A stretch of 13,197 nt of DNA. Source: Halobacteriovoraceae bacterium. Lineage in GTDB: Bacteria; Bdellovibrionota; Bacteriovoracia; Bacteriovoracales; Bacteriovoracaceae. The notes below the pieces were generated by a model. That model did no database searches. It was not told the origin of the DNA and worked only from the letters and a program-made list of their open reading frames with translations. This document shows, piece by piece, positions 5,349 to 12,285 of the stretch. The position numbers and the translations under genes were made by a program. Position 1 is the stretch's first letter; each line of letters begins with the position of its first letter. The stretch spans positions 1 to 13,197 of the forward strand of contig JABJPQ010000002.1 of NCBI GenBank assembly GCA_018663815.1, in the 5' to 3' direction.

Positions 5349-6706
5349 TTTTTAACCCTCCTTAATCGTTTGGGTTGTGAGCTTCGTACGTCTAGCCTTT
5401 TACTGTTTCGTCTATAACGAGTTTGTCTAAGCCCCTCATAGTCCTTTAGCTTAATTTTTGAAGGCTGCATGGAGCTTCTTTGAATGGAGTGTTGCGCTGT
5501 CGTGTTTGTTCTAGCTTGTTGATTATTATTGATACTTCGTCTTTTAGTAGTTGAACTTTGTGAACCACTTCCCAGTTTATTTGAACTCATATTATTTTTC
5601 TTAACCGCTGACAAATTTCCGCTTGGCTGACTTGAAATTGTTTTTACTTGAGAGGAGCTATCTTTTTTAAGATTATTCGTACTTAGTTTTGTTCCCCCAT
5701 GCTTTGACAACTGTTGAGATGAACTTGCCAGAGTTTTCCAAGTATTATTTCCTTTCTTCTTTGATCCACTTAAAAGCTTTGATCCAAAACTTGCAGTACT
5801 TTTTGCAAACTGCATTTTTGGACCTAGAGTTCCACCAGTTGCTAGTAGTGCTCCAGTGTTAACTGTGTTTTTAGGAAGGCTCATCAACTTATTTGCTCCT
5901 ATACTTGCAATGATTCCTCCTACTTGGCTCATACCAGAGCCATTAACAATCATCATCGCAATTAAAGGGGTAAATGCTATAAATAGAGTTAATAAAAAAA
6001 GAAGAACAGTACCTGTGGCACTTCCTCCTATGACTTGACCTGCAATATAACCCCGCTCGATTTCAGATCCAATCATGGATAAAATAAATACGAGAATATG
6101 TGGAACAATCAAGCACCAAATAAAGCTTAATATCGCACCTCTTAAGATATTTCCCATAGTAGGAAACAGATATAAAAGACAAGGAATCCCAATAAGCCCA
6201 TATCCAAGATAATATACAAGTGAATAAACAAGTTTAATCAAAACCAGACACATTTGAGTTATAAAATAGACAACAGTTGTAAACCCATCATTTATAAATG
6301 AGTCAAACAGGTGATACTTTAAAAAGCTTATAGTACCTGTAAGTGCATTTTTGTTTTTATAAAATGATTTTTTTTCAACTTCTATTTTTTCAACTCTTTT
6401 GTTTAAATCAAATAAATCTAATAATAAAAGACTCGATTGCTTTTGCTGACTTAGCTTTTCATTTGCAATTTCAATTGAAGCAAAGATGGATGATTTATAA
6501 AAGATAGTGACACTGGTTAATATCAGAATTGATATGATAGTTCTTCTTACAAGATTAAACGTATCAATTCGATCAAAGTATTCAACAATACAAGCTAGTA
6601 CAAAAATGCTTGGAAGAAGCCCCAAAAAAAACAGTCTATAATCCTCAATCAATCCATCAAGACTAAAACTTTGAATAAGAAGAAGATCTAGCAGAATATT
6701 ACTCAC
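5345..6706 (-). CDS. VirB6/TrbL-like multi-spanning channel protein with long basic tail
   Basis: This 453-aa protein has about six hydrophobic segments (roughly 24-42, 56-74, 141-165, 166-183, 188-212, 232-256). A Gly-rich stretch follows (NGSGMSQVGGIIASIGANK), then a hydrophilic tail from about 280 to 453. The hydrophobic part fits VirB6/TrbL/TraG-N-type inner-membrane channel proteins. The tail is dominated by Ser, Asn, Gln, Lys and Arg, ending in repeated RR/KR clusters (KRLRRVKK). Low-complexity C-terminal extensions are known in VirB6/TrbL families, but this one is strikingly basic. The gene overlaps its VirB5-like neighbour by 8 nt and the VirB8-like gene as ATGA. A role in passing substrate across the inner membrane is inferred from family and order. 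Confidence 0.75.
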   Translation of the reverse strand: MSNILLDLLLIQSFSLDGLIEDYRLFFLGLLPSIFVLACIVEYFDRIDTFNLVRRTIISILILTSVTIFYKSSIFASIEIANEKLSQQKQSSLLLLDLFDLNKRVEKIEVEKKSFYKNKNALTGTISFLKYHLFDSFINDGFTTVVYFITQMCLVLIKLVYSLVYYLGYGLIGIPCLLYLFPTMGNILRGAILSFIWCLIVPHILVFILSMIGSEIERGYIAGQVIGGSATGTVLLFLLTLFIAFTPLIAMMIVNGSGMSQVGGIIASIGANKLMSLPKNTVNTGALLATGGTLGPKMQFAKSTASFGSKLLSGSKKKGNNTWKTLASSSQQLSKHGGTKLSTNNLKKDSSSQVKTISSQPSGNLSAVKKNNMSSNKLGSGSQSSTTKRRSINNNQQARTNTTAQHSIQRSSMQPSKIKLKDYEGLRQTRYRRNSKRLDVRSSQPKRLRRVKK

Positions 6707-7391
6707 TTAAACTTCCGTTATTCATAACCGATTGATCTTTTGTATCAACTCCAAGCCATTTTTTATAAAACTCCTCTCGTCTTAACTTTTCTGTCAGTTC
6801 CCCCTTTTTCAAACCAACTTGCATATTTTGGTATTCAATGTTGTCTCTTCTGATCTTTGTGAGAACCTTGGTACTCATGGCCGTGTTCATGGCCGTATTT
6901 TGAACGTGTTTACTCATATTGCCCTCACTTGCGCTTTGTAACTCTTGGTTGTGTGCTTCTTTCTCATCAGAAAATGAATTAGAGATTTTATCCAAATAAC
7001 TTTGAGTGAACTTCTCAGCTTCAAACATATCCATGGCCATAAAATCAATATTACTTTTAAGACCTCTTAGATTGTTCTTAAGTCTTAACATCACTTGGTT
7101 AAGCCCTCTTAAATCCTTAGTTTTCATCTTTGAGACAATGGCAATATCATTTGCATGCTGTTCAATCCTCCTTGCAATAAAGTATCTTCGCATAGCTAAA
7201 AAATTGTATTTATCTATTTGATCACTTGTCTTTTTTGCAACTTCAAGAATTTTTAAAGTATTTGATACTGTACTTGCTGTATTAGAGACTAAAGATATTA
7301 AAATTGCTGTGTCACTGTCGGGAACAAAAAGCGTTGATGCTCTACTAGAAGAAATAAACAGTAATATTAAGGTAAAACTAATTTCCTTCAT
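6699..7391 (-). CDS. VirB5/TrbJ-like exported helical protein
   Basis: This 230-aa protein carries a signal peptide (MKEISFTLILLFISSSRAS, cleavage likely after SRA near residue 18). Most of the remainder is predicted alpha-helical with heptad-like spacing. A segment (about 25-60) has the Ser/Thr/Asn-rich pattern SLVSNTASTVSNTLKIL, and a long charged helix runs through 60-150. VirB5 and TrbJ proteins are periplasmic helical proteins found at the pilus tip, and their genes lie between virB4 and virB6, exactly this position. A Met/Asn-rich stretch (158-172) is unusual. It overlaps the VirB4 gene by 14 nt. Sequence similarity to VirB5 is weak by eye, so the call rests on export signal, helical character and order. 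Confidence 0.6.
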   Translation of the reverse strand: MKEISFTLILLFISSSRASTLFVPDSDTAILISLVSNTASTVSNTLKILEVAKKTSDQIDKYNFLAMRRYFIARRIEQHANDIAIVSKMKTKDLRGLNQVMLRLKNNLRGLKSNIDFMAMDMFEAEKFTQSYLDKISNSFSDEKEAHNQELQSASEGNMSKHVQNTAMNTAMSTKVLTKIRRDNIEYQNMQVGLKKGELTEKLRREEFYKKWLGVDTKDQSVMNNGSLSE

Positions 7392-9306
7392 GGTGTAACC
7401 TCACAAAAGAATCAATCGTTTTTGCATTACTTAAAAAGTAACCTCTATTATCCGAATAAAATTTATAAAATAATTCATTTTGATCTTCTTCTGTATGAAA
7501 AAGCTCATACTCTAAAGGAGCCAGGAATATCCGAAGGATCTTTTTAAGTTTTGCATCTTGAGTCTTAAAATAACAATCAGAATAAGATCCTTTCTCATAT
7601 TCAAGCTCTTTAATCTTTTGATTATCAAAATCAGAAACATCATGGTCATCAATATGATCTTGAGAGAAAAAGAACTTAAAATATGAGTTATTTGTTAAAG
7701 AAGTATAGAGCTGTCCATTTAAATTTGAAAAATCTTTAAAACCTTGCGCTATTGCAATTGCTAGCGCTCCACTTTTTCTTATTTCTCTAAACTTCTCATC
7801 AATATATTCCTCATGTCCCGCTAGAAAGCTCCAGGCCTCATCAAATACGAGTACCTTTTGAGCAACCTTAATATTTTTGTAATACTCTAAAACGTAAATA
7901 ATTAAAGATGCAACCTGCGTTTTTGGAAAGTTTTCAATATTAACATATAAAAGATCTTTTTTAAGACTTACATCACTTGTTAAAAAATCTTTAATATCTT
8001 CAAAGTATAATGATATATTTAAAAAGCTATCTTCTAAGTACTCAAGTAAATCAAAAAAGGAATTTCCCTGATAAGAAAGTAAAAAATCTTTTATTTCTTT
8101 TAAAAGTTGAGCTGATCTCAGTTTATTAAAATCGGCTTTATCTACAACCGATAAAATAAACTCTCTTAGATAGTACGGACACTTAAAATCAAGTGGATTT
8201 ATCTTACCTTCAAGGTTATACCCATCGTGATATAAGCATAGCTTTTGAAATGATCCCCCCTTGTCCAAAATAACCGCAGGGTGCTCAGGTAAAAGAGTGT
8301 GAACAATCTTATTTACCAGAACTGATTTTCCTCCACCCGTTGAGCCTGTCACAAGAATATTTCTATTTTTAAACTTGCGATCAAAAATATCTAAAAATAT
8401 TTCAAAAAACCCTTGATCATAAAACGAGATTCCACTATCCATCAAATAAGATTGATCCAAAGGAATCAAATACTTTAAATGCGTTGTCTTGTTAGGAAGA
8501 GATCTATTTTTAAAACTTGGAGCAACCCCGGGAATTAACTCTTTAAAAATCTCACCAAGTCCAGACTTTAAACCCTTTAAACTATGTCCTTCAATAAAAG
8601 GTGTAATACCTAGTTGAGTAAGACTTAACATAAGCTTTTTAGTCACTTCGTTTAATTCTTTAAGTGAGTTCTCTTTTGGTAAAAAATAAAGCTCAAAATC
8701 AAAGATTGATTCTAATCCATGAGTTAGATTGTGAATTAACTCTTCTGCTTGCTCATAAGCACCTTCACTTTGAAAATCCCTTTTACTCTTAGTAAGTGAT
8801 CCTTGATGTGCCGATCTAATTAGCTCAAGTTTTTTAAATGCTTTATCATTTGATATTTTTCTAAAACTTAAAACATGATCAACTCCCGAAAGAGCAGAAC
8901 AGTAATCAACTAAAGACTCATCAAATCCTTTAACAGAAATAACTCTTTTATAACTGCCATTGTAGGTAAGATAATCATCATAAATCGCAAAATCACTGTA
9001 AATATCATTATCTCCAAAAAATGTTTGTAAAGGTGACTCACACGCATCGACTTCAAAGGATAGATTTTCGATATTTGAATTTGTGTTTAGATAGTTTTCA
9101 CATCCTATATGGTAGAATTTATAAAACTTATCATCTTCAAGATTATTCAAACATCGATCAAGAGTTTGATACATGCTTGTTTGCTCTCTATTATCCATTT
9201 GATCAAGATCAATTGTGTATATCTTAAAAAAGCTTGAACGATTTCCCCTAGAACAAGTTAACTCATTTTCATCAACACTTACTATTGGAAACATATTAGC
9301 GTTCAT
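7378..9306 (-). CDS. virB4: VirB4/TraC-type secretion ATPase
   Basis: This is the conserved motor of type IV secretion, an inner-membrane-associated ATPase needed for pilus assembly and substrate transfer. Numbered from ATG 9306 (642 aa), Walker A is GSTGGGKS (321-328). An ILDKGGSFQKL strand follows, then Walker B VLVFDEAW (485-492), a partly conserved EKFREIRKSG block and the glutamine of IAQGFKDF (about 521). The N-terminal half fits the VirB4 domain (for example KGFDESLVDYCSALSGVDH). Length is shorter than VirB4 or F TraC (about 790-875 aa). An upstream in-frame TTG at 9318 is possible, but ATG 9306 has a GGAG ribosome site 6 nt before it. It overlaps the TraL-like gene by 11 nt. Confidence in the family is very high. 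Confidence 0.95.
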   Translation of the reverse strand: MNANMFPIVSVDENELTCSRGNRSSFFKIYTIDLDQMDNREQTSMYQTLDRCLNNLEDDKFYKFYHIGCENYLNTNSNIENLSFEVDACESPLQTFFGDNDIYSDFAIYDDYLTYNGSYKRVISVKGFDESLVDYCSALSGVDHVLSFRKISNDKAFKKLELIRSAHQGSLTKSKRDFQSEGAYEQAEELIHNLTHGLESIFDFELYFLPKENSLKELNEVTKKLMLSLTQLGITPFIEGHSLKGLKSGLGEIFKELIPGVAPSFKNRSLPNKTTHLKYLIPLDQSYLMDSGISFYDQGFFEIFLDIFDRKFKNRNILVTGSTGGGKSVLVNKIVHTLLPEHPAVILDKGGSFQKLCLYHDGYNLEGKINPLDFKCPYYLREFILSVVDKADFNKLRSAQLLKEIKDFLLSYQGNSFFDLLEYLEDSFLNISLYFEDIKDFLTSDVSLKKDLLYVNIENFPKTQVASLIIYVLEYYKNIKVAQKVLVFDEAWSFLAGHEEYIDEKFREIRKSGALAIAIAQGFKDFSNLNGQLYTSLTNNSYFKFFFSQDHIDDHDVSDFDNQKIKELEYEKGSYSDCYFKTQDAKLKKILRIFLAPLEYELFHTEEDQNELFYKFYSDNRGYFLSNAKTIDSFVRLHHEGN

Positions 9307-9565
9307 CAAGTGCTCCAATAGATCCTGACCAATAATAGAGTCTTGTTGATCTTAAAAATCTAAAAAAGCTTTTTCCTACTTTTGCACTTACAAGTTTAAA
9401 AAGCAGTAATTGAACAATATTTATAAGCAAAGCTTTCATGCCTCCAATACCAATAAAAGATAAAAATAAGTAAGTTGATGCCAAAAAGACCAGCTCAACT
9501 CTATTTAAGTTTGCAAAAATCCTGGCCCTCCGATTCAGGAGGGTTGGATAGTTTGAATTTTTCAT
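9296..9565 (-). CDS. VirB3/TraL-like small inner-membrane protein
   Basis: This 89-aa protein has the TraL/VirB3 layout: a short N-terminus with a Pro-Leu-Arg motif (YPTLLNRRARIFANLNRVEL), two closely spaced hydrophobic helices (about 25-41 and 43-61), then a basic C-terminus with a RSTRLYYW motif that resembles the RDLIYW region of TraL. VirB3/TraL acts with VirB4 in pilus assembly, and its gene normally lies between the pilin and VirB4 genes, as here. ATG 9565 is preceded by an AGGA-type ribosome site. Only 8 nt separate it from the pilin-like gene's stop. Confidence 0.75.
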   Translation of the reverse strand: MKNSNYPTLLNRRARIFANLNRVELVFLASTYLFLSFIGIGGMKALLINIVQLLLFKLVSAKVGKSFFRFLRSTRLYYWSGSIGALDER

Positions 9566-9573
9566 AAAATCCT

Positions 9574-9870
9574 CTAGCTAAAAGTTTGTGTTATCGTACT
9601 AATCATTTCTAATCCCACTCCAGCAAAAACTGAAAGACCAAGAACAGCTGCTGCTTTTTTTTGAAACTCATCTGGCCTAAAGAAAGATAAAGTTATAAAA
9701 GTAATCAATGCTGCTCCGGCCACTGCTCCAGTCAGTGGCATGAGATATGTGTTAGTAATGGTTTCAAAACCATTTTTAAGTTTAGTAAATGCGTATAGTT
9801 TTTGACTTCCAAAAAATCCCCATCCAAGGTAAGTCAAAACTATCATTTGTAATTTTTGAATATCGCTCAT
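9574..9870 (-). CDS. VirB2/TraA-like prepilin
   Basis: From ATG 9870 this is a 98-aa protein with three hydrophobic stretches: about 7-27, 41-63 (TYLMPLTGAVAGAALITF) and 73-96 (AAAVLGLSVFAGVGLEMIS). If the first is a leader cleaved after LYA (residue 27), the mature product is about 71 aa with two helices rich in Gly and Ala, close to mature F pilin TraA (70 aa). A short charged loop (RPDEFQKK) separates the two helices, as in VirB2 pilins. The frame could begin at a TTG at 9885, but ATG 9870 has a GAGGA ribosome site overlapping the upstream TGA and is the better start. Position before the VirB3-like and VirB4 genes supports the pilin call; the cleavage site is a guess. Confidence 0.65.
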   Translation of the reverse strand: MSDIQKLQMIVLTYLGWGFFGSQKLYAFTKLKNGFETITNTYLMPLTGAVAGAALITFITLSFFRPDEFQKKAAAVLGLSVFAGVGLEMISTITQTFS

Positions 9871-9877
9871 AAATTCC

Positions 9878-11809
9878 TCAATCAAAGTTATTGGTTATGG
9901 TGGAGACAACTCCTACACCAACTCCATCAAAAAATGTTTGAACCCCGCCTTTAGTAGCAATATATCCATCAGGCATTCTAGTACCCCAAGGAACCTTCTG
10001 TTGCCAAAGATCAAAATTCCAACCAGTAGTTGCAATAGGAATTTTTCTACGCCCTGCTTGTTGAAAAGCAATCAGTCCTGCATGATGAATAGGATCTATA
10101 TTATGTCCTTCTGTGTGTGTAATTTTAAGACCAACAGCTTCTTGTCCAAGCAAAAAAGAGTTTACTCGTAAAATGGCAACACTCTCAGAGCCTGATTTTA
10201 TGATGTTTAATTTATCTAGATTTACCAGCTTAAACTTAATGTATTGACCAATCGAAGAATCAATCATCTCAATAACTGCATTTCCACTTGAAACAAGTTT
10301 TGGAAGATCAAGTAAAGAATTATTAATATACACATTAAGAGTTTTAAATATCTGATCAAAGTTATGATACTTAAATCCAATACTATAAGGGGTAAAGGAA
10401 TTCATATCAAATCTAGCATATACACCCCAGTTACCACCAGAGCAATTACGACAACTAGGAGGAGCAAATCTAAAATCCCCTTGTTGAACTGTTAATCGAA
10501 CACCTGATTTTTTTTGAGGAGTTACGAGAAACTCAAGAGACGAGTTTCTTGAAATATTACCTAAGATATATTGTTTGTAACTAGGCCCACTAAAAATTTT
10601 TTTAGCTTTTGCAAATACACTTTCTTCTAACCTATTAGCTAGTTCATCTCCAGTTATATAGGAAAGAGTGATACTATCTCCCTTTGTAAATTGATGTTTA
10701 AGATAGTGCTTTTTAAGTTTATTCGTCATAACAAACCACTGACCTTCCTTATCGACTCCCTTGAGTTCTCTAAGGTACTTAAAGCGTCGAAGGTTGCTTA
10801 CGAATTGCTCAACCTGCACTAGCTTTTGATCTTTAACAGTATATTTATCATCATAGATCTTTTTCAACACTTCATTAAAACCTTCACCCTTCTCACTTAT
10901 GGCCACGTAGCTAAGTTCATTTTCAAGTGGAGTTGTTCTGTAAATCGCAACAGTCTTATTTTTTACAGATTTTAAAAGTGTTGAATACTTTATTCCAAGT
11001 TTTGGAATAAAAAAATCTTTAACCTCAGAGACTATAAACTCACCTCGCCTAAGATATGAATCAAGTATTAAATCTTTAGGTGGATTTGTTATTTTAACGT
11101 GAATATCTTCTCGCACACCTGCCTGAAAGACTTTTTTAATCTTTTCCGTGTGAAGTAGGATATATTCGTTTTTCTTAGGGTTGCGATAATAAAAGTTTAG
11201 CTCAAGGTTTTCAATACTCTCAAAGTTTCCTCCGCTAACTAGCTTAAGATTATTTTCAAGGTTTATGGTAATATCTTTAATTAAGCTAGGATTATACCTG
11301 TCAATTTCCATAACCTTTGAATGGTAATACTCTTTATCAATTTGCGGATAACTAACCATACTAAAATCACGTTGTTTGATTACACCCCAAGAAACCCCAG
11401 CAAATTTCCCGATTTTAGCAGCATTATTAAGGCTGTTTTCTTTCAAAAATAAATTTCCAACTCTATACTTAAAGTCAGGATCGTCTCTTCTAACCTTTGT
11501 ATCGATTGTAAACTCAGAATTATTCTTATAAGAAAGCTTAATTGAGTAATCTTGTAAAAAGCTAATCTTTACATTAGGTATATCAGCAATATAGCGATCA
11601 GATCCATTGTTAAGCTCATCGTAATCACTAATAGTATCTCCATCAGAATCCATAGCTTTCAGTTTCAGACTAGGATCTTCTTGGGGCTCAGGTTTAATTT
11701 CTTGAGTACTAACCTCCGCATCTACCACCTCATCATCACTAGAATTTTTTGACTTAAATGAGCATGAAGACATACTCATTACCATTATAAATAAAAATAA
11801 ATATTTCAT
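9878..11809 (-). CDS. Large surface lipoprotein with a calcium-loop motif, unknown function
   Basis: I do not recognise this 643-aa protein. It begins with a lipoprotein signal peptide (MKYLFLFIMVMSMSSC; lipid-modified Cys16, +2 Ser favouring the outer membrane). An acidic linker follows (24-47), then an Asp-rich loop, DSDGDTISDYDE (54-65), typical of thrombospondin type-3 or EF-hand-like calcium binding. The remainder is mixed, apparently beta-rich. It has a CRNC pair (453-456) that could form a disulphide or bind metal, a His-rich stretch (565-577, THTEGHNIDPIHH) and a Gly-rich C-terminus. The gene heads the pilin-VirB3-VirB4 run, overlaps the 60-aa gene as TAATG and ends just before the pilin start. 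Adhesin, recipient- or prey-contact protein, outer-membrane pore or secreted substrate all fit; the sequence does not decide. Confidence 0.7.
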   Translation of the reverse strand: MKYLFLFIMVMSMSSCSFKSKNSSDDEVVDAEVSTQEIKPEPQEDPSLKLKAMDSDGDTISDYDELNNGSDRYIADIPNVKISFLQDYSIKLSYKNNSEFTIDTKVRRDDPDFKYRVGNLFLKENSLNNAAKIGKFAGVSWGVIKQRDFSMVSYPQIDKEYYHSKVMEIDRYNPSLIKDITINLENNLKLVSGGNFESIENLELNFYYRNPKKNEYILLHTEKIKKVFQAGVREDIHVKITNPPKDLILDSYLRRGEFIVSEVKDFFIPKLGIKYSTLLKSVKNKTVAIYRTTPLENELSYVAISEKGEGFNEVLKKIYDDKYTVKDQKLVQVEQFVSNLRRFKYLRELKGVDKEGQWFVMTNKLKKHYLKHQFTKGDSITLSYITGDELANRLEESVFAKAKKIFSGPSYKQYILGNISRNSSLEFLVTPQKKSGVRLTVQQGDFRFAPPSCRNCSGGNWGVYARFDMNSFTPYSIGFKYHNFDQIFKTLNVYINNSLLDLPKLVSSGNAVIEMIDSSIGQYIKFKLVNLDKLNIIKSGSESVAILRVNSFLLGQEAVGLKITHTEGHNIDPIHHAGLIAFQQAGRRKIPIATTGWNFDLWQQKVPWGTRMPDGYIATKGGVQTFFDGVGVGVVSTITNNFD

Positions 11810-11991
11810 TATATATTTCTCCCTTCTAGTATGAGCGATCTTCTTAGCGCTCCAGTGTAATCAATATCCAACTCTTCCTTAATGGCCTCAAGACTATCTC
11901 TGAGCCTTGGGCTTTCTTTGATTTCGTGAATTGGAATACATTCCAATAGTTCACATAAGTAAAAATAAATCTCTTGATCTAAACGTTTCAT
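11809..11991 (-). CDS. 60-aa protein of unknown function, first gene of the transfer operon
   Basis: This short predicted-helical protein (MKRLDQEIYFYLCELLECIP at its start, then an ESPRLRDSLEAIKEELDID helix and a basic end, ALRRSLILEGRNI) matches no family I know. It is likely real: a strong GGAGG ribosome site lies 6 nt before ATG 11991, and its TAA overlaps the next ATG as TAATG, the coupling style seen through the operon. It has no signal peptide or membrane segment, so it is probably cytoplasmic. A regulatory or chaperone role at the head of the operon is possible but unsupported. Its coding sequence contains an 18-nt palindrome (11930-11947). Confidence 0.6.
   Translation of the reverse strand: MKRLDQEIYFYLCELLECIPIHEIKESPRLRDSLEAIKEELDIDYTGALRRSLILEGRNI
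11930..11947. repeat. 18-nt palindrome inside the first gene
   Basis: ATTGGAAT and ATTCCAAT form perfect 8-bp arms around a 2-nt spacer. It lies 44 to 62 nt after the ATG at 11991. The size suits a dimeric repressor site, but codon-constrained chance cannot be excluded. Confidence 0.5.
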
Positions 11992-12009
11992 CTTCTCCCT
12001 CCGAGTTTA

Positions 12010-12025
12010 AAGTAGCGAACTACTT
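12010..12025. promoter_or_regulatory. UUCG-loop hairpin or operator in the leader of the transfer operon
   Basis: On the minus strand this reads AAGTAGTTCGCTACTT: a 6-bp stem closed by a TTCG tetraloop, 18 nt upstream of ATG 11991 and just before its GGAGG ribosome site. It could be an RNA leader hairpin or a DNA operator. It has no T-run and is not a terminator. Confidence 0.45.
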
Positions 12026-12109
12026 AATTTTGTAATTTGTGAGAGTGAACTTAGGTAAACAATGTAAAAAGTTCAAGAGAAATACATGTGATATCAAAAG
12101 GTTATGATT

Positions 12110-12203
12110 CATGAATAATAGCATCGTTATTCACAAAGCTATAACACCATAGAATTATGAAAAGTTATTCACGCATGAATTATTCACCATGAATAATGAA
12201 TAG
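12110..12203. repeat. Cluster of TTATTCA repeats in both orientations, partly DnaA-box-like
   Basis: Exact copies of TTATTCA or its complement lie at 12112-12118 (-), 12127-12133 (+), 12165-12171 (+), 12180-12186 (+) and 12190-12196 (-), with near copies at 12176-12182 and 12197-12203. Copy two extends to TTATTCACA (12127-12135), which fits the relaxed DnaA box TTATNCACA; copies three and four match 8 of 9. CATGAATAAT occurs twice (12110-12119, 12188-12197). Copies four and five form a palindrome with 8-bp arms and a 3-nt centre (12179-12197). ATTCATGAAT (12107-12116) is a perfect palindrome. It lies between divergent genes, so it may be an operator array or a replication origin. Confidence 0.7.
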
Positions 12204-12211
12204 CTTAAAAT

Positions 12212-12242
12212 GCGATTAAGAATATTTGACATTCTTAGTCGC
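12212..12242. promoter_or_regulatory. 31-bp dyad overlapping a TTGACA -35 box
   Basis: Arms 12212-12223 and 12231-12242 are complementary at 11 of 12 positions around a 7-nt centre. A consensus TTGACA (12226-12231) lies in the centre and first base of the right arm. A -10-like TAATAT follows at 12247-12252 with a short 15-nt spacer. A dimeric protein bound here would block the plus-strand promoter, so autorepression by the adjacent regulator is plausible. Confidence 0.55.
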
Positions 12243-12285
12243 TGAGTAATATGTATGATTAAAAATGTCTATAAAGGCTTTATTA

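Noticed and set aside
5856..6038. Plus-strand open frame of 60 codons
   Set aside because: It is antisense to the VirB6-like gene, covering a membrane-rich region whose complement gives a spurious hydrophobic peptide; no ribosome site.
7006..7221. Plus-strand open frame of 71 codons
   Set aside because: Antisense shadow of the VirB5-like gene without its own ribosome site or family features.
9021..9227. Plus-strand open frame of 68 codons
   Set aside because: Antisense shadow within the well-supported VirB4 gene.
9938..10171. Plus-strand open frame of 77 codons
   Set aside because: Antisense shadow of the large lipoprotein gene; no recognisable domain or start signal.
9878..11809. Anthrax protective-antigen-like binary toxin component
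   Set aside because: The DSDGDTISDYDE loop recalls its calcium site, but I saw no further shared motifs; such loops are common in many surface proteins.
12110..12203. CRISPR array
   Set aside because: Repeat units are only 7-10 nt, occur in both orientations and are irregularly spaced, with no spacer-sized uniform intervals or cas genes.
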